DNA of 64,000 nucleotides from Pseudodesulfovibrio nedwellii (GTDB taxonomy: Bacteria; Desulfobacterota; Desulfovibrionia; Desulfovibrionales; Desulfovibrionaceae): positions 3,461,501 to 3,525,500 of the forward strand of contig NZ_AP026709.1 of NCBI RefSeq assembly GCF_027923765.1, written 5' to 3'. Position 1 is the first letter of the stretch, and every line of letters begins with the position of its first letter. Below the pieces are notes generated by a model. It worked only from the letters and a program-made list of their open reading frames with translations, had not been told where the DNA came from and made no database searches. Positions 16,155-23,969 of this stretch are shown one piece after another. The position numbers and the translations under genes are program-made.

Positions 16155-16285
16155 GAAGAGGTTTTGTTCAGTTTGTATCCACCAGTTGGCTACAATGCAC
16201 CTCTCCCAAGACCACGAGCGTGGCAATACCAATACCAGAAGGTAAAGTTGGAAAAGGATACGTTGGAGACGGTTGTGGAGTTCAT
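16150..16285 (-). promoter_or_regulatory. Aromatic amino acid attenuator with antiterminator
   Basis: CTTGGGAGAGG (16210-16200, inside the leader-peptide gene) can pair with CCTCTTCAAGG (16161-16151), which includes the start of the terminator stem. Stalling at the Phe/Trp/Tyr codons (about 16240-16226) leaves the first segment free and favours this antiterminator. Translation to the stop at 16190 covers it and favours the terminator. The arrangement senses all three aromatic amino acids, which fits an operon that makes all three. Confidence 0.8.
16190..16285 (-). CDS. Leader peptide rich in Phe, Trp and Tyr
   Basis: A 31-codon frame, ATG at 16285-16283 to TAG at 16192-16190. It contains Phe at positions 11, 14 and 16 followed directly by Trp-Tyr-Trp-Tyr-Cys (17-21), the core being NFTFWYWYCH. 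Runs of rare aromatic codons before a terminator are the hallmark of attenuation leaders such as trpL and pheL. The ribosome-binding site is poor (AATAAAG). An in-frame TGA lies upstream, so no longer protein is possible. It is shorter than most gene-finder cut-offs. Confidence 0.8.
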   Translation of the reverse strand: MNSTTVSNVSFSNFTFWYWYCHARGLGRGAL

Positions 16286-16351
16286 GGCTTTATTAGCTAC
16301 ACAGCCCCGGTCGATCTGTCAACAAAAAAAGTTACAGCGATTTCAGTGTGA

Positions 16352-16365
16352 TACTATATATAGTA
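16352..16365. promoter_or_regulatory. AT palindrome TACTATATATAGTA
   Basis: A perfect 14-bp palindrome upstream of the leader peptide. On the minus strand it contains TATAGT, a possible -10 element. It may be an operator overlapping the aromatic operon promoter. Confidence 0.4.
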
Positions 16366-16374
16366 ATATACTGT

Positions 16375-16389
16375 GTGACCGACGGTCAC
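16375..16389. promoter_or_regulatory. Palindrome GTGACCG-A-CGGTCAC, candidate operator
   Basis: A perfect 7-1-7 inverted repeat at about the -35 position relative to TATAGT on the minus strand. Its symmetry and place suggest a dimeric repressor or activator site for the aromatic operon; the regulator is unknown. Confidence 0.45.
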
Positions 16390-16674
16390 TTCTTTAGCGT
16401 GTTTTGGCCCTGAAATATGACATTTCTTATGAGGGTGAGTTTTGAGGAAATGGCTTCTTTTTGATTAAAATCGTGTTTGTCGTTCTCAAATATTTTTTTG
16501 TAACGTTTGTTAGCATGAATTCTCCAAATGCGCTGGGGGCGCTTTTCGTTATTTGACATTTTTTGTGAAAATATATGGAATAAAAATGAATAAAATCACA
16601 AAAAAGTAAAAAATATAGATTTTAAAAAATACAAAAAACTGTGTTTTTACATAAATCGCAATGGTAAACCATTT
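16390..16674. other. AT-rich intergenic region upstream of amt
   Basis: No gene is seen. The stretch is very A/T-rich with runs of A and T, suitable for bent DNA or enhancer binding upstream of the sigma-54 promoter. TGGTAAACCA (16662-16671) is a small palindrome next to that promoter. Confidence 0.5.
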
Positions 16675-16690
16675 TGGCACGACTCTTGAT
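16675..16690 (+). promoter_or_regulatory. Sigma-54-type promoter of amt
   Basis: TGGCACGACTCTTGAT matches the -24/-12 consensus (TGGCACG, four bases, TTGC) except for GA in place of GC at -12. It lies 48 bases before the amt start and fits nitrogen control through NtrC-type activators. Confidence 0.7.
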
Positions 16691-16738
16691 ATAGGAGGGA
16701 CAGGTTAGAAACGCATTTTATTCAAAGAGGAGTTCCCT

Positions 16739-18097
16739 ATGTTTTTAAGAAAGTCCCCGAACCATGTTTTCAGGAGGCTCGTTACAGGCGCAGTAGTCTT
16801 GACGGCAGCTCTTGCCCCTACCTTTGCCTATGCAGAAGAGGTGGAATATTTGACGCAGTCCAACGCCAATATTTTGTGGACGTTGATCGCAGCATGTTTG
16901 GTCATGCTCATGCAGGCCGGTTTTGGCTGCGTTGAGGCCGGTTTCACTCGCGCTAAATCCGCAGGCAATATCATGATGAAGAACTTTCTGGATTTTTCCG
17001 TCGGTTCGGTCATTTTTTTCCTGTTTGGCTTTGCGTTGATGTTTGGTCTGGATGCAGGTGGGTTCATCGGTACTTCCGGCTACGGTCTGACTGGTGTTGG
17101 TGAGAGCGACATGATGTGGACGTACACTTTCTGGTTCTTTCAGTCCGTGTTTGCCGCTACTGCCGCGACCATCGTTTCCGGTGGTATGGCCGAGCGCACC
17201 AAGTTCTCCAGTTACATTATAGTCTCCATCGTGGTTACCGGCGTGATTTATCCCATTTCAGGCCATTGGGCATGGGGGTCGTTGTGGCTGGGTGATGACG
17301 GAGCCGGTTGGTTGGAAGGTCTCGGTTTCTGTGATTTCGCCGGGTCCTCTGTTGTCCATTCTGTTGGTGGCTGGATTGCTTTAGCCGGTGCCATGGTGCT
17401 TGGTCCCCGTATCGGCAAGTATACTGAAGATGGCAAAGCCAAGGCTATTCCCGGTCACAACATTCCGCTTGCTGGTTTGGGTGTGTTCATCCTTTGGTTC
17501 GGTTGGTTCGGTTTCAATCCCGGTTCTACGACGACAGCCGACAATACTATTGGTTTGATTGCCATGAATACTTCTTTGGCAGCCGCAGCAGGTGTTCTTG
17601 GTGCCATGGTTGTTTCCTGGTTTCGTTATGGCAAGCCTGACATTTCCATGACCTTCAACGGTGCTCTCGCAGGTTTGGTCGGCATCACTGCCGGATGTGC
17701 CACGGTTACTCCGAGTTCTTCCATGGTTATCGGTTTGGTCGCAGGCGTGTTGGTTGTCTTGTCTATTGAATTTATCGATAAGGTTCTCAAGATTGATGAT
17801 CCGGTCGGTGCTTCTTCTGTCCATGGCGTGTGTGGCGCCTGGGGTACTATCGCTTGTGGTCTGTTTAATGCTGATGGCGGGTTGTTTTTTGGTGGCGGTG
17901 CATCGCAGCTTGGAGTTCAGCTTCTTGGTGTCGGTACGTTCTTTGTCTGGGCATTCGGTGGAGGTTTTATTCTCATGACTGCAGTTAAAGCTCTTTTCGG
18001 TCTTCGTGCTGAAAAAGATGAAGAACTCAAGGGATTGGATATCGCCGAACACGGTTCTGAGTCCTACAATGGATTTCAGCTCTTTTCCAACGAATAA
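16739..18097 (+). CDS. amt: Ammonium transporter
   Basis: Amt/Rh-family channel for ammonium uptake across the inner membrane. 452 residues with a cleavable-type N-terminal signal (about residues 1-32, ending AYAEE) followed by eleven hydrophobic segments. Family features include GCVEAGFTRAKS, the periplasmic aromatic region, DFAGSSVVHSVGG with the first pore His, and GFNPGS; the second pore His is in SVHGVCGAWG. AAGAGGAG lies upstream of the ATG. The P-II gene follows 57 bases downstream, the standard pair in which P-II plugs the channel when nitrogen is sufficient. Confidence 0.95.
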   Translation: MFLRKSPNHVFRRLVTGAVVLTAALAPTFAYAEEVEYLTQSNANILWTLIAACLVMLMQAGFGCVEAGFTRAKSAGNIMMKNFLDFSVGSVIFFLFGFALMFGLDAGGFIGTSGYGLTGVGESDMMWTYTFWFFQSVFAATAATIVSGGMAERTKFSSYIIVSIVVTGVIYPISGHWAWGSLWLGDDGAGWLEGLGFCDFAGSSVVHSVGGWIALAGAMVLGPRIGKYTEDGKAKAIPGHNIPLAGLGVFILWFGWFGFNPGSTTTADNTIGLIAMNTSLAAAAGVLGAMVVSWFRYGKPDISMTFNGALAGLVGITAGCATVTPSSSMVIGLVAGVLVVLSIEFIDKVLKIDDPVGASSVHGVCGAWGTIACGLFNADGGLFFGGGASQLGVQLLGVGTFFVWAFGGGFILMTAVKALFGLRAEKDEELKGLDIAEHGSESYNGFQLFSNE

Positions 18098-18154
18098 GTT
18101 GAATCCGTTTACAAGAAGCAATGAATCAGACGTATTTATTAGGAGAATAAGAAA

Positions 18155-18487
18155 ATGAAGCTCATTATAGCATATATCAGGCCCGAAAAGCTCAATGACG
18201 TGAAGCAGGCTTTGTACGCCAAGGAGATTTACTCCCTGTCCGTGTCCAATATTCTTGGTTCCGGTCGTCAGAAAGGGTTTACTGAAACCTATCGTGGTGT
18301 GCAGATGGAAGTTAATTTGCTCAAGAAGGTTCGTCTTGAAATCGGTGTGAACAATGATTTCGAACCGTTGGCTATTGAAGCTATTCAGTCTGCCGGTCAG
18401 ACTGGTACCGAAGGAGATGGTGTGATCTTTGTTCAGGAGCTTGCCAAGGCCATGCGTATTCGGACCGCTGAGGACGGTATTCTTTAG
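18155..18487 (+). CDS. P-II family nitrogen regulator lacking Tyr51
   Basis: A 110-residue trimeric signalling protein that senses ATP/ADP and 2-oxoglutarate and probably gates the adjacent Amt. The start MKLIIAYIRPEKL and the T-loop GRQKGFTETYRG identify the family. Tyr46 is present, but position 51, the usual uridylylation tyrosine, is Met (VQME). Uridylyl control of the GlnB type is therefore unlikely; regulation would be by ligand binding alone or by another modification. GGAG lies upstream. The C-terminal segment lacks the usual TGEIGDGKIF sequence and reads TGTEGDGVIF. Confidence 0.93.
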   Translation: MKLIIAYIRPEKLNDVKQALYAKEIYSLSVSNILGSGRQKGFTETYRGVQMEVNLLKKVRLEIGVNNDFEPLAIEAIQSAGQTGTEGDGVIFVQELAKAMRIRTAEDGIL

Positions 18488-18511
18488 AAGCCGGTCAATT
18501 AATATGGACTG

Positions 18512-18538
18512 CCGGGGCAACAAGATTTGTTGTTCCGG
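18512..18538 (+). terminator. Hairpin after the P-II gene
   Basis: CCGG-GG-CAACAA pairs with TTGTTG-TT-CCGG around a 3-base loop. No long T run follows, so termination may rely on this hairpin plus the stronger one at 18607-18642. Confidence 0.5.
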
Positions 18539-18606
18539 TGAGTTCTTCCCATTTAATTTTTAAAAAGATCAATACGACATACCTCCACCCCCTGACCTTC
18601 GGCCTT

Positions 18607-18642
18607 GTCCGAGGCATGATTTTGACTCATCATGCCTCGGAC
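18607..18642. terminator. 14-bp perfect hairpin
   Basis: GTCCGAGGCATGAT pairs exactly with ATCATGCCTCGGAC across an 8-base loop, with outer GGCC/GGCC pairing. No U tract follows. It could be a transcript end stabiliser for amt and the P-II gene. Confidence 0.5.
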
Positions 18643-18732
18643 TGGCCGAAAATATTATAAGAATTGCAATTCGGAACGGATAGTCAACTAACAAGATTTG
18701 ACATTTAGTAAATGTTCCCGCATACTTAATAA

Positions 18733-19452
18733 ATGTATAAATGCGTATTTTTCGGATGTTCGTTATTGATTCTTATGCTCTGTGCTCTTCCTGCCAAAGC
18801 AGAGGAAGTGGTTTTGGCATATGATGAATATCCGCCATTGAATTATACCGAGAATGGGAAAGCCTGTGGTGAGGTTATAGACCTCATCCGTGAAGCTGGA
18901 CAGCGGTTAGGCGTGGGAACGATTTTTATTAAACGACCATTTGTTAGAGCCATTCAGGAAGTTGAATTTCGTGGTATCGATGGCATTCTGGGCGTCGTAA
19001 AGACCAAAGAACGACAAAAATATTTGTATTATCCTTCAACCGGACATACTCAGGATGGACCTACACTTTTTGCGCATACGCAAAGTGGCGTGAAAGTGGA
19101 TTCTTTGGAAGACACACACGGTCTCACTGTCGGTGTGATTCGAGGCTATCAATACGGTGACAGAGTGCTTGAGTCTTTGACTGGAGAAATACGGCCTGTC
19201 AAAGACGGTGGTACTCTGTACAAAATGATTGCTGAGCGCCGTTTTGATGTAGGTTTGGGATACAGTTTGTCAGGTGAGTATTATTTGAAGAAAATACCGG
19301 GTGGCGATCAGGTCAAACCCGTATTGATGCTGCCGGCACTTTCGTTGTATCTGGCTTTTTCAAAAAAACTTGGTTCCCGTGGTTTGGAACTTGCCGAGAG
19401 TTTTTCCGAAGAAATTGATCGTATCAAGAAAGAACGCACGCTGATGCAGTAG
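18733..19452 (+). CDS. Periplasmic solute-binding protein, family 3-like
   Basis: A 239-residue protein with a signal peptide (residues 1-23, cleavage near LPAKAEE) and the two-lobe pattern of amino acid-type binding proteins: YDEYPPLNYTENGKACGEVIDL near the mature N-terminus in the family position, then IDGILGVVKTKERQKYLYY and GLTVGVIRGYQYG. No permease or ATPase gene is near, so it may be an orphan binding or sensory protein, common in this lineage. The ligand is unknown. A strong terminator follows. Confidence 0.8.
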   Translation: MYKCVFFGCSLLILMLCALPAKAEEVVLAYDEYPPLNYTENGKACGEVIDLIREAGQRLGVGTIFIKRPFVRAIQEVEFRGIDGILGVVKTKERQKYLYYPSTGHTQDGPTLFAHTQSGVKVDSLEDTHGLTVGVIRGYQYGDRVLESLTGEIRPVKDGGTLYKMIAERRFDVGLGYSLSGEYYLKKIPGGDQVKPVLMLPALSLYLAFSKKLGSRGLELAESFSEEIDRIKKERTLMQ

Positions 19453-19463
19453 AACGTAAATTT

Positions 19464-19503
19464 AAAGCCCCGCCATCATGACATGATGGCGGGGCTTTTT
19501 TTG
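19464..19503 (+). terminator. Bidirectional intrinsic terminator
   Basis: GCCCCGCCATCAT pairs with ATGATGGCGGGGC around a short loop, with A runs on one side and TTTTTTT on the other. It serves the convergent solute-binding and MFS genes. Confidence 0.92.
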
Positions 19504-19505
19504 TC

Positions 19506-20882
19506 TTATTTTGTGCGCTTGAGTTTAGCTCGGGCGGAGAGGAAGACTCCCAGAGCGCTGAATGCTGTCAGGGTTATGAATGAAATGTTCATGGCTTCAA
19601 CAAAGGCGTTTGCATTGCCGGTATGTAGGGTCGTCGGACCGACTATGGTTGCTAGAACTGCGCTGATGAAAACAAGGCTGATGGTCATGCCGGTTGTTCG
19701 CATCCCCGCCACCATGGCGGAAGCAATACCGTAGTTTTCCTTTTCCACGGCTCCCATAATGACAGCCGTGTTGGCCGTTGCGAATATGGCACTACCCGTA
19801 CCGCATAGCCCCAGTACTGAAATGATGAGCCACAATGATCCATTATCACCGATGAAAATGGCACCAGCCAGTCCGGCCGTGGCAAAGAGCATGCCGACGG
19901 TTGCAATATGGTGTGCAGCCCATCGCTGGCAAAGTTTGCCGCTGATCGGTGAAAAAAGTGTCTGCATGAGCGGCTGAGCCATGAGTATCATTCCGGCTTC
20001 GCTGGGTGTCATGCCTTGCGCGATCTGAAGATAGAGAGAAATCAGAAAAGTGATGCCAAATGTTGCAGCATAGCTGATGAACTGCACAGTGTTGCCCAGT
20101 GCAAAGGACTGGTTCGTGCTGAATAAGGTCATGTCCAGTAGCGGGGCTTTTGCGCGTTTTTCCCAGAGGGCAAATGCAGCGAGTGAGACCACTCCGCCAG
20201 CGAGCATTGCCTTGCCTGTGAGCAAATGAAAGTGGGAACCGCCTTGCGAGAGCATGACCATGCCTATGGCAATGAGGATGGCACCACCCCAGTCAAAAGG
20301 CGGGCATTTCTTGTGTTCCGGTTTGACCGGAAGAACACAGAGTGTCAGCGCAAGGCAGACAGCGCATGGCACTGCTCCTATATAGAAGATGGCCCGCCAT
20401 CCCATGGTGGTGGCAATGATGCCGCCGAGCCATGGCCCTGCGGATAGTCCTACGTAAACTCCAGTCGACGCAATTCCCAGTGCCATGGATCTGCGTGGTC
20501 CCGTAAAGAGGTCCGCGAGAATGGCCAACCCGGTGGTGACCATCATTGCGCCGCCACACCCCTGGAACACACGGAGTATGATGAAATGTTCGATGGAGCC
20601 TGACAAGGGTAGAATCAGGCTGACTGTTGTGAACAAGGCCATGCCGGTTGCAAAGATAAATCCTCGTCCTGTCATATCAGCCAATCGAGTAACAGGGAAA
20701 AGGAGCATGGCAACAGCTGCTATGTAGCCTGATTCAACAAGGCCGAGTTGTGCGGCTGTTGCACCGAATTCCTTGCCCAGTGACGGAATTGCCACGGCAA
20801 CGGATGAGAGCATAAATACCAGTGAAAACTGGGTGACTGTGATGGCCCAAAGGGCCGCAGTGCGTTCTTTTTCCGAAATCAT
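19506..20882 (-). CDS. MFS transporter, DHA2 (14-TMS) drug efflux type
   Basis: A 458-residue integral membrane protein, close to the usual length for the EmrB/QacA group. The family A-like motif region RLADMTGRGFIFATG lies after the second helix, and RVFQGCGGAMMVTTGLAIL and the motif-C-like GIASTGVYVGLSAGPWLGG, an antiporter signature, follow. A proton-coupled efflux pump is likely. It starts immediately after the stop of the MarR gene and is almost certainly cotranscribed with and repressed by it. The substrate is unknown. Confidence 0.85.
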   Translation of the reverse strand: MISEKERTAALWAITVTQFSLVFMLSSVAVAIPSLGKEFGATAAQLGLVESGYIAAVAMLLFPVTRLADMTGRGFIFATGMALFTTVSLILPLSGSIEHFIILRVFQGCGGAMMVTTGLAILADLFTGPRRSMALGIASTGVYVGLSAGPWLGGIIATTMGWRAIFYIGAVPCAVCLALTLCVLPVKPEHKKCPPFDWGGAILIAIGMVMLSQGGSHFHLLTGKAMLAGGVVSLAAFALWEKRAKAPLLDMTLFSTNQSFALGNTVQFISYAATFGITFLISLYLQIAQGMTPSEAGMILMAQPLMQTLFSPISGKLCQRWAAHHIATVGMLFATAGLAGAIFIGDNGSLWLIISVLGLCGTGSAIFATANTAVIMGAVEKENYGIASAMVAGMRTTGMTISLVFISAVLATIVGPTTLHTGNANAFVEAMNISFITLTAFSALGVFLSARAKLKRTK

Positions 20883-21341
20883 TTATTTTTTCACTTCCTT
20901 GAATTCATTTTGGACATTTGCGTAGATGCGATCGAGCATGGATTTTGCGAGCGCTTTTTCGTCTTTGGAGAATCCTTTGAGCATGACCTGATTATGTCGG
21001 TCGAGCAGAGGGATGAGTGTGGCGTACAGTTGTTTGGCTTTATTCGTGGGATACACAAATTTTTGACGGCGATTCTTCGGGTTTTCTTCTCGCCATACAA
21101 GATTGGAAGCCTCCATGTTTTTCAACATTCTGGCTGTGGCCGCAGGGCAAACTCGTATGCTTGCCGAAAGCTGGTCTTGTGTTTGGCCTTCATTTTCTAC
21201 AGTGGTCATAATGTATGGAATTTGTCCCGAACAGATCCCGTGTTTATTAAGCCAAGAGTCGAGTAAACACCCGTTGAGCCTGAATAGTCGGCTTATTTTG
21301 TATCCAAGACTTGTTGTGCGCCGTCCTGTATTATCCTGCAT
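20883..21341 (-). CDS. MarR-family transcriptional regulator
   Basis: A 152-residue winged-helix protein. Helix-turn-helix at about residues 55-80 (TQDQLSASIRVCPAATARMLKNME), wing at about 85-100 (NLVWREENPKNRRQKFVYPT) and a C-terminal dimer helix. MarR proteins usually repress their own operon and release DNA on binding phenolic or toxic compounds. It lies directly upstream of an MFS efflux gene. Two similar palindromes in its upstream region (21354-21367, 21399-21412) are candidate operators. Confidence 0.87.
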   Translation of the reverse strand: MQDNTGRRTTSLGYKISRLFRLNGCLLDSWLNKHGICSGQIPYIMTTVENEGQTQDQLSASIRVCPAATARMLKNMEASNLVWREENPKNRRQKFVYPTNKAKQLYATLIPLLDRHNQVMLKGFSKDEKALAKSMLDRIYANVQNEFKEVKK

Positions 21342-21353
21342 GAAAGCTCTTTT

Positions 21354-21412
21354 GTTGACATGTTAACAGTGTTGAAAGGAGGTCTTTAAAAAAGATTTGT
21401 TGATGTGTCAAC
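21354..21412. promoter_or_regulatory. Two related palindromes, candidate MarR operators
   Basis: GTTGACATGTTAAC (21354-21367) and GTTGATGTGTCAAC (21399-21412). One is the near reverse complement of the other (11 of 14) and each is itself close to symmetric. They lie 45 bases apart, immediately upstream of the marR start. Confidence 0.55.
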
Positions 21413-21522
21413 TATCTTTGTGAGTGATATTTTATTTCACAAAAAAAATGATGAAGGAGTGGGAGTAGGAAAGTAAAAGATGTGAGAGTATGAGGGCTGA
21501 TTTTATGTGTAAAATATACGCA

Positions 21523-22226
21523 CTAAAAAATGCGACATTCTTCAGTATATTGATTGAAGTCTTCGAGGAAATCTTGATGTTTTTTTAAGAAATCCTTGGT
21601 GAAATAGACTCCAAGAGGTGCATCCATGAGGTGTATTCGTAGTATCTTGTCTTCAGCATGTTGTTTTCTGACAATTTCATCCATGGACCCATTATTAGCA
21701 AGAATTGCATCAATTCGATTTTCAAGGAGGACATTGATCAGGTTGGGATAATCCTTGGCTTTGTACGAAATGGTGTATCCGTTGTTTTCCATCCAGCGTT
21801 CGGCATTGGTCCCCCGAAAACACGCACATTTTGCTTCTGTTGGAAATGTTGGGGCAGTCGGATCGTGAGGATAATCTTTTCTGACATACCAGAAAAGTTT
21901 GTGGTCGTTGAAGGGGGCTGATTGGGTAGCAAATACATCGCGTTCTGACGTTCTGGATGCGGGGAAAAAACCATCAACTTCACCATGGAGTGCCATAGAT
22001 TGTGCTCTGGCCCATGGAACAACATGCAGGGAGAGTTCAATTCCCATTTTTCTCAGAGTGCATTGTATGATGTGAATGCAGCTTCCACTGGGATTTTGAT
22101 TTGTGTTGCAAATAACATACGGAGAAAGTTCAAGTGTAGCCAGTGAGATACGACGAGGTTGTCCTGCGGTTGCTGGCGTGGAAATGATTAAAAAAAAAAT
22201 AGTAAGATAAATATCCGATGCTGCAT
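21523..22226 (-). CDS. Periplasmic solute-binding-like protein, frame interrupted at a T10 tract
   Basis: The body of the protein (STPATAGQPRRISLATLELSP onward in two parts) has the pattern of family 3 binding proteins, with VVPWARAQSMALHGEVDGFF and FRGTNAERWMENNGYTI. An ATG at 22226-22224 with AGAGGG just upstream starts MQHRIFILLFFF, a good signal-peptide start, but it meets a stop inside a run of ten T (22199-22190). One extra T would join it exactly to LIISTPATAG. The uninterrupted frame itself can only start further upstream, inside the metK terminator, and encodes no plausible N-terminus. The gene is therefore phase-variable, rescued by slippage, broken, or affected by a sequence error. 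Confidence 0.65.
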
Positions 22227-22330
22227 ATTGCCCTCTTATGGGGGAGTTTGGCACAGTTTGATGGTTTTGTGAATAGTAATCAAAGCCATACTTTGCAGCA
22301 AAGTCATTAAAATAGAAAAAAGACGAAAAA

Positions 22331-22358
22331 GCCCGGTTCGGCAAAAGCCAAACCGGGC
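22331..22358 (-). terminator. Intrinsic terminator after metK
   Basis: GCCCGGTTTGGC pairs with GCCGAACCGGGC around a 4-base loop, with one wobble pair. T runs follow on both strands (TTTTTCGTC on the minus strand). Confidence 0.9.
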
Positions 22359-22380
22359 AGTTTTTTTGTCTTTAGTGCAG

Positions 22381-23550
22381 CTAAATCTTGGCTGCAGTGC
22401 GCAGATCGTCTACGGCATCAGTCTGTTCCCAAGTGAACTCGGGGAGTTCGCGACCGAAGTGACCGTAGTTGGTCGACTTCTGGAAGATCGGACGACGAAG
22501 GTTCAAGCGTTCCAGAATGTAGTAGGGGCGCATGTCAAAGACTTCGGTGACAGCTTTGGTCAATTGTTCGTCAGAGACCTGGCCGGTGCCGCGAGAGGAA
22601 ACAACCACGGAAACCGGGTTCGCGACGCCGATGGCGTATGCAATCTGGACTTCGCACTGGGCGGCGAGACCTGATGCAACAACATTTTTGGCAACGTAAC
22701 GGGCCATGTATGCGCCGGAACGGTCAACTTTGGACGGGTCCTTGCCGGAGAATGCGCCACCGCCGTGACCACCAGCTCCACCATAGGTGTCGTTGATGAT
22801 TTTACGACCAGTCAGACCGCAGTCGCCAACCGGTCCGCCGATAACGAAGCGTCCGGTGGGGTTGATGTATGTTTTGAGATTTTCGTCGATCAATTCTTCA
22901 GGCAGGGTTTTCATGATGACTTCTTTATGAATGGCAGCCTGAAGGTCAGCCAGTTCGATGCCTTCGGCATGCTGGGAAGAAACGACCACGTTGTCGATAC
23001 GTACGGGCTTGCCGTTGTCGAATTCGACGCAGACCTGAGTCTTTCCGTCAGGACGCAGATAATCGATGATACCCTGCTTGCGTACGTCGGTCAGCCGTTT
23101 GGACAGCTGGTGAGCGTAGTAGATGGGAGTGGGCATCAGGGTCGGGGTCTCGTTGGTGGCATAACCAAACATCATGCCCTGGTCGCCCGCGCCCTGTTCT
23201 TCGGGCTTCTGGCGATCAACACCCTGTGCGATGTCCGGGGACTGTTTGTCCACGGAAGAAATGACAGCGCAGGTCTGCCAGTCAAAACCCATGTTGTCGG
23301 CAGAGTTGTATCCGATATCTTTGATGGTGTTACGGACGATCTCTGGGAAATCGGCGTAAGCAGTGGTGGAAATCTCACCAGCAATGAAGGCCATGCCGGT
23401 CGTGACCAGCGTTTCACAGGCTACGCGTGCCATGGCATCCTGGCCGATGATGGCGTCAAGAATGGCGTCGGAAATCTGGTCAGCCACTTTATCGGGATGG
23501 CCTTCGGTCACGGATTCGGAAGTGAACAGGTACTTGCCTTCAATTTGCAT
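22381..23550 (-). CDS. metK: S-adenosylmethionine synthase
   Basis: Makes SAM from methionine and ATP. 389 residues. Signatures: [21 protein letters not shown] at the N-terminus (ATP and metal site), [10 protein letters not shown] for the core motif, and [19 protein letters not shown] for the phosphate loop and Lys. GGAGG lies 6 bases before the ATG. It is downstream of panD on the same strand with 37 bases between; no SAM riboswitch fits in that gap. Confidence 0.97.
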   Translation of the reverse strand: MQIEGKYLFTSESVTEGHPDKVADQISDAILDAIIGQDAMARVACETLVTTGMAFIAGEISTTAYADFPEIVRNTIKDIGYNSADNMGFDWQTCAVISSVDKQSPDIAQGVDRQKPEEQGAGDQGMMFGYATNETPTLMPTPIYYAHQLSKRLTDVRKQGIIDYLRPDGKTQVCVEFDNGKPVRIDNVVVSSQHAEGIELADLQAAIHKEVIMKTLPEELIDENLKTYINPTGRFVIGGPVGDCGLTGRKIINDTYGGAGGHGGGAFSGKDPSKVDRSGAYMARYVAKNVVASGLAAQCEVQIAYAIGVANPVSVVVSSRGTGQVSDEQLTKAVTEVFDMRPYYILERLNLRRPIFQKSTNYGHFGRELPEFTWEQTDAVDDLRTAAKI

Positions 23551-23587
23551 CAGAGTCCTCCTTTAAGGATACTGCTGTAATAAGCGT

Positions 23588-23965
23588 CTAGAAATCTGGG
23601 TTGAGATCGCACTCAAGGATTTCGTCGATGCCATTGTTTTCATCAGCTACGATAACACGCGGTTTGCGGGTTTTGGCTTCATTCTCATCCAGCCACATGT
23701 AGGTGGCGATGATGACACGTTGGCCGACTTTCCCTTTGTGGGCGGCTGCTCCGTTGAGACATATCTCGCCGGGGCCACCGGGAATGGCATACGTGGTCAG
23801 CCTTTCGCCGTTGTCCAGATTGTAAACGTCGATCTGTTCATAAGGAAGGATACCGACCGTCTTCATCAGGATGGGATCGATGGACAGGCTGCCTCTGTAT
23901 TCCAGATTTGCGCAAGTAATTGCGACGCCGTGAATCTTGGCGCTCAAAAAGCATCGTTGAGCCAA
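23588..23965 (-). CDS. panD: Aspartate 1-decarboxylase proenzyme
   Basis: Pyruvoyl enzyme that makes beta-alanine for pantothenate. 125 residues. Self-cleavage is expected at Gly25-Ser26 in YRGSLSID, with the active-site Tyr region DVYNLDNGERLTTY and the loop GEICLNGAAAHKGKVGD-like (here VGQ) that binds substrate. It starts 4 bases after panC, so the beta-alanine-producing and beta-alanine-using steps are coupled. A separate PanM/PanZ maturation factor is not seen nearby. Confidence 0.96.
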   Translation of the reverse strand: MAQRCFLSAKIHGVAITCANLEYRGSLSIDPILMKTVGILPYEQIDVYNLDNGERLTTYAIPGGPGEICLNGAAAHKGKVGQRVIIATYMWLDENEAKTRKPRVIVADENNGIDEILECDLNPDF

Positions 23966-23969
23966 TGGA

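Noticed and set aside
16296-16321. TTGACA-N17-TAGCTA as promoter of the aromatic operon
   Set aside because: The -10 is poor, and a start there would leave almost no 5' untranslated sequence before the leader peptide; the upstream TATAGT region is a better candidate.
17381-18523. A 380-codon open frame on the minus strand across amt and the P-II gene
   Set aside because: It is antisense to two certain genes and reads as low-complexity Asn/Thr/His-rich sequence without any family motif; a codon-bias shadow.
23551-23587. SAM riboswitch upstream of metK
   Set aside because: Only 37 bases separate panD and metK, too short for any known class.
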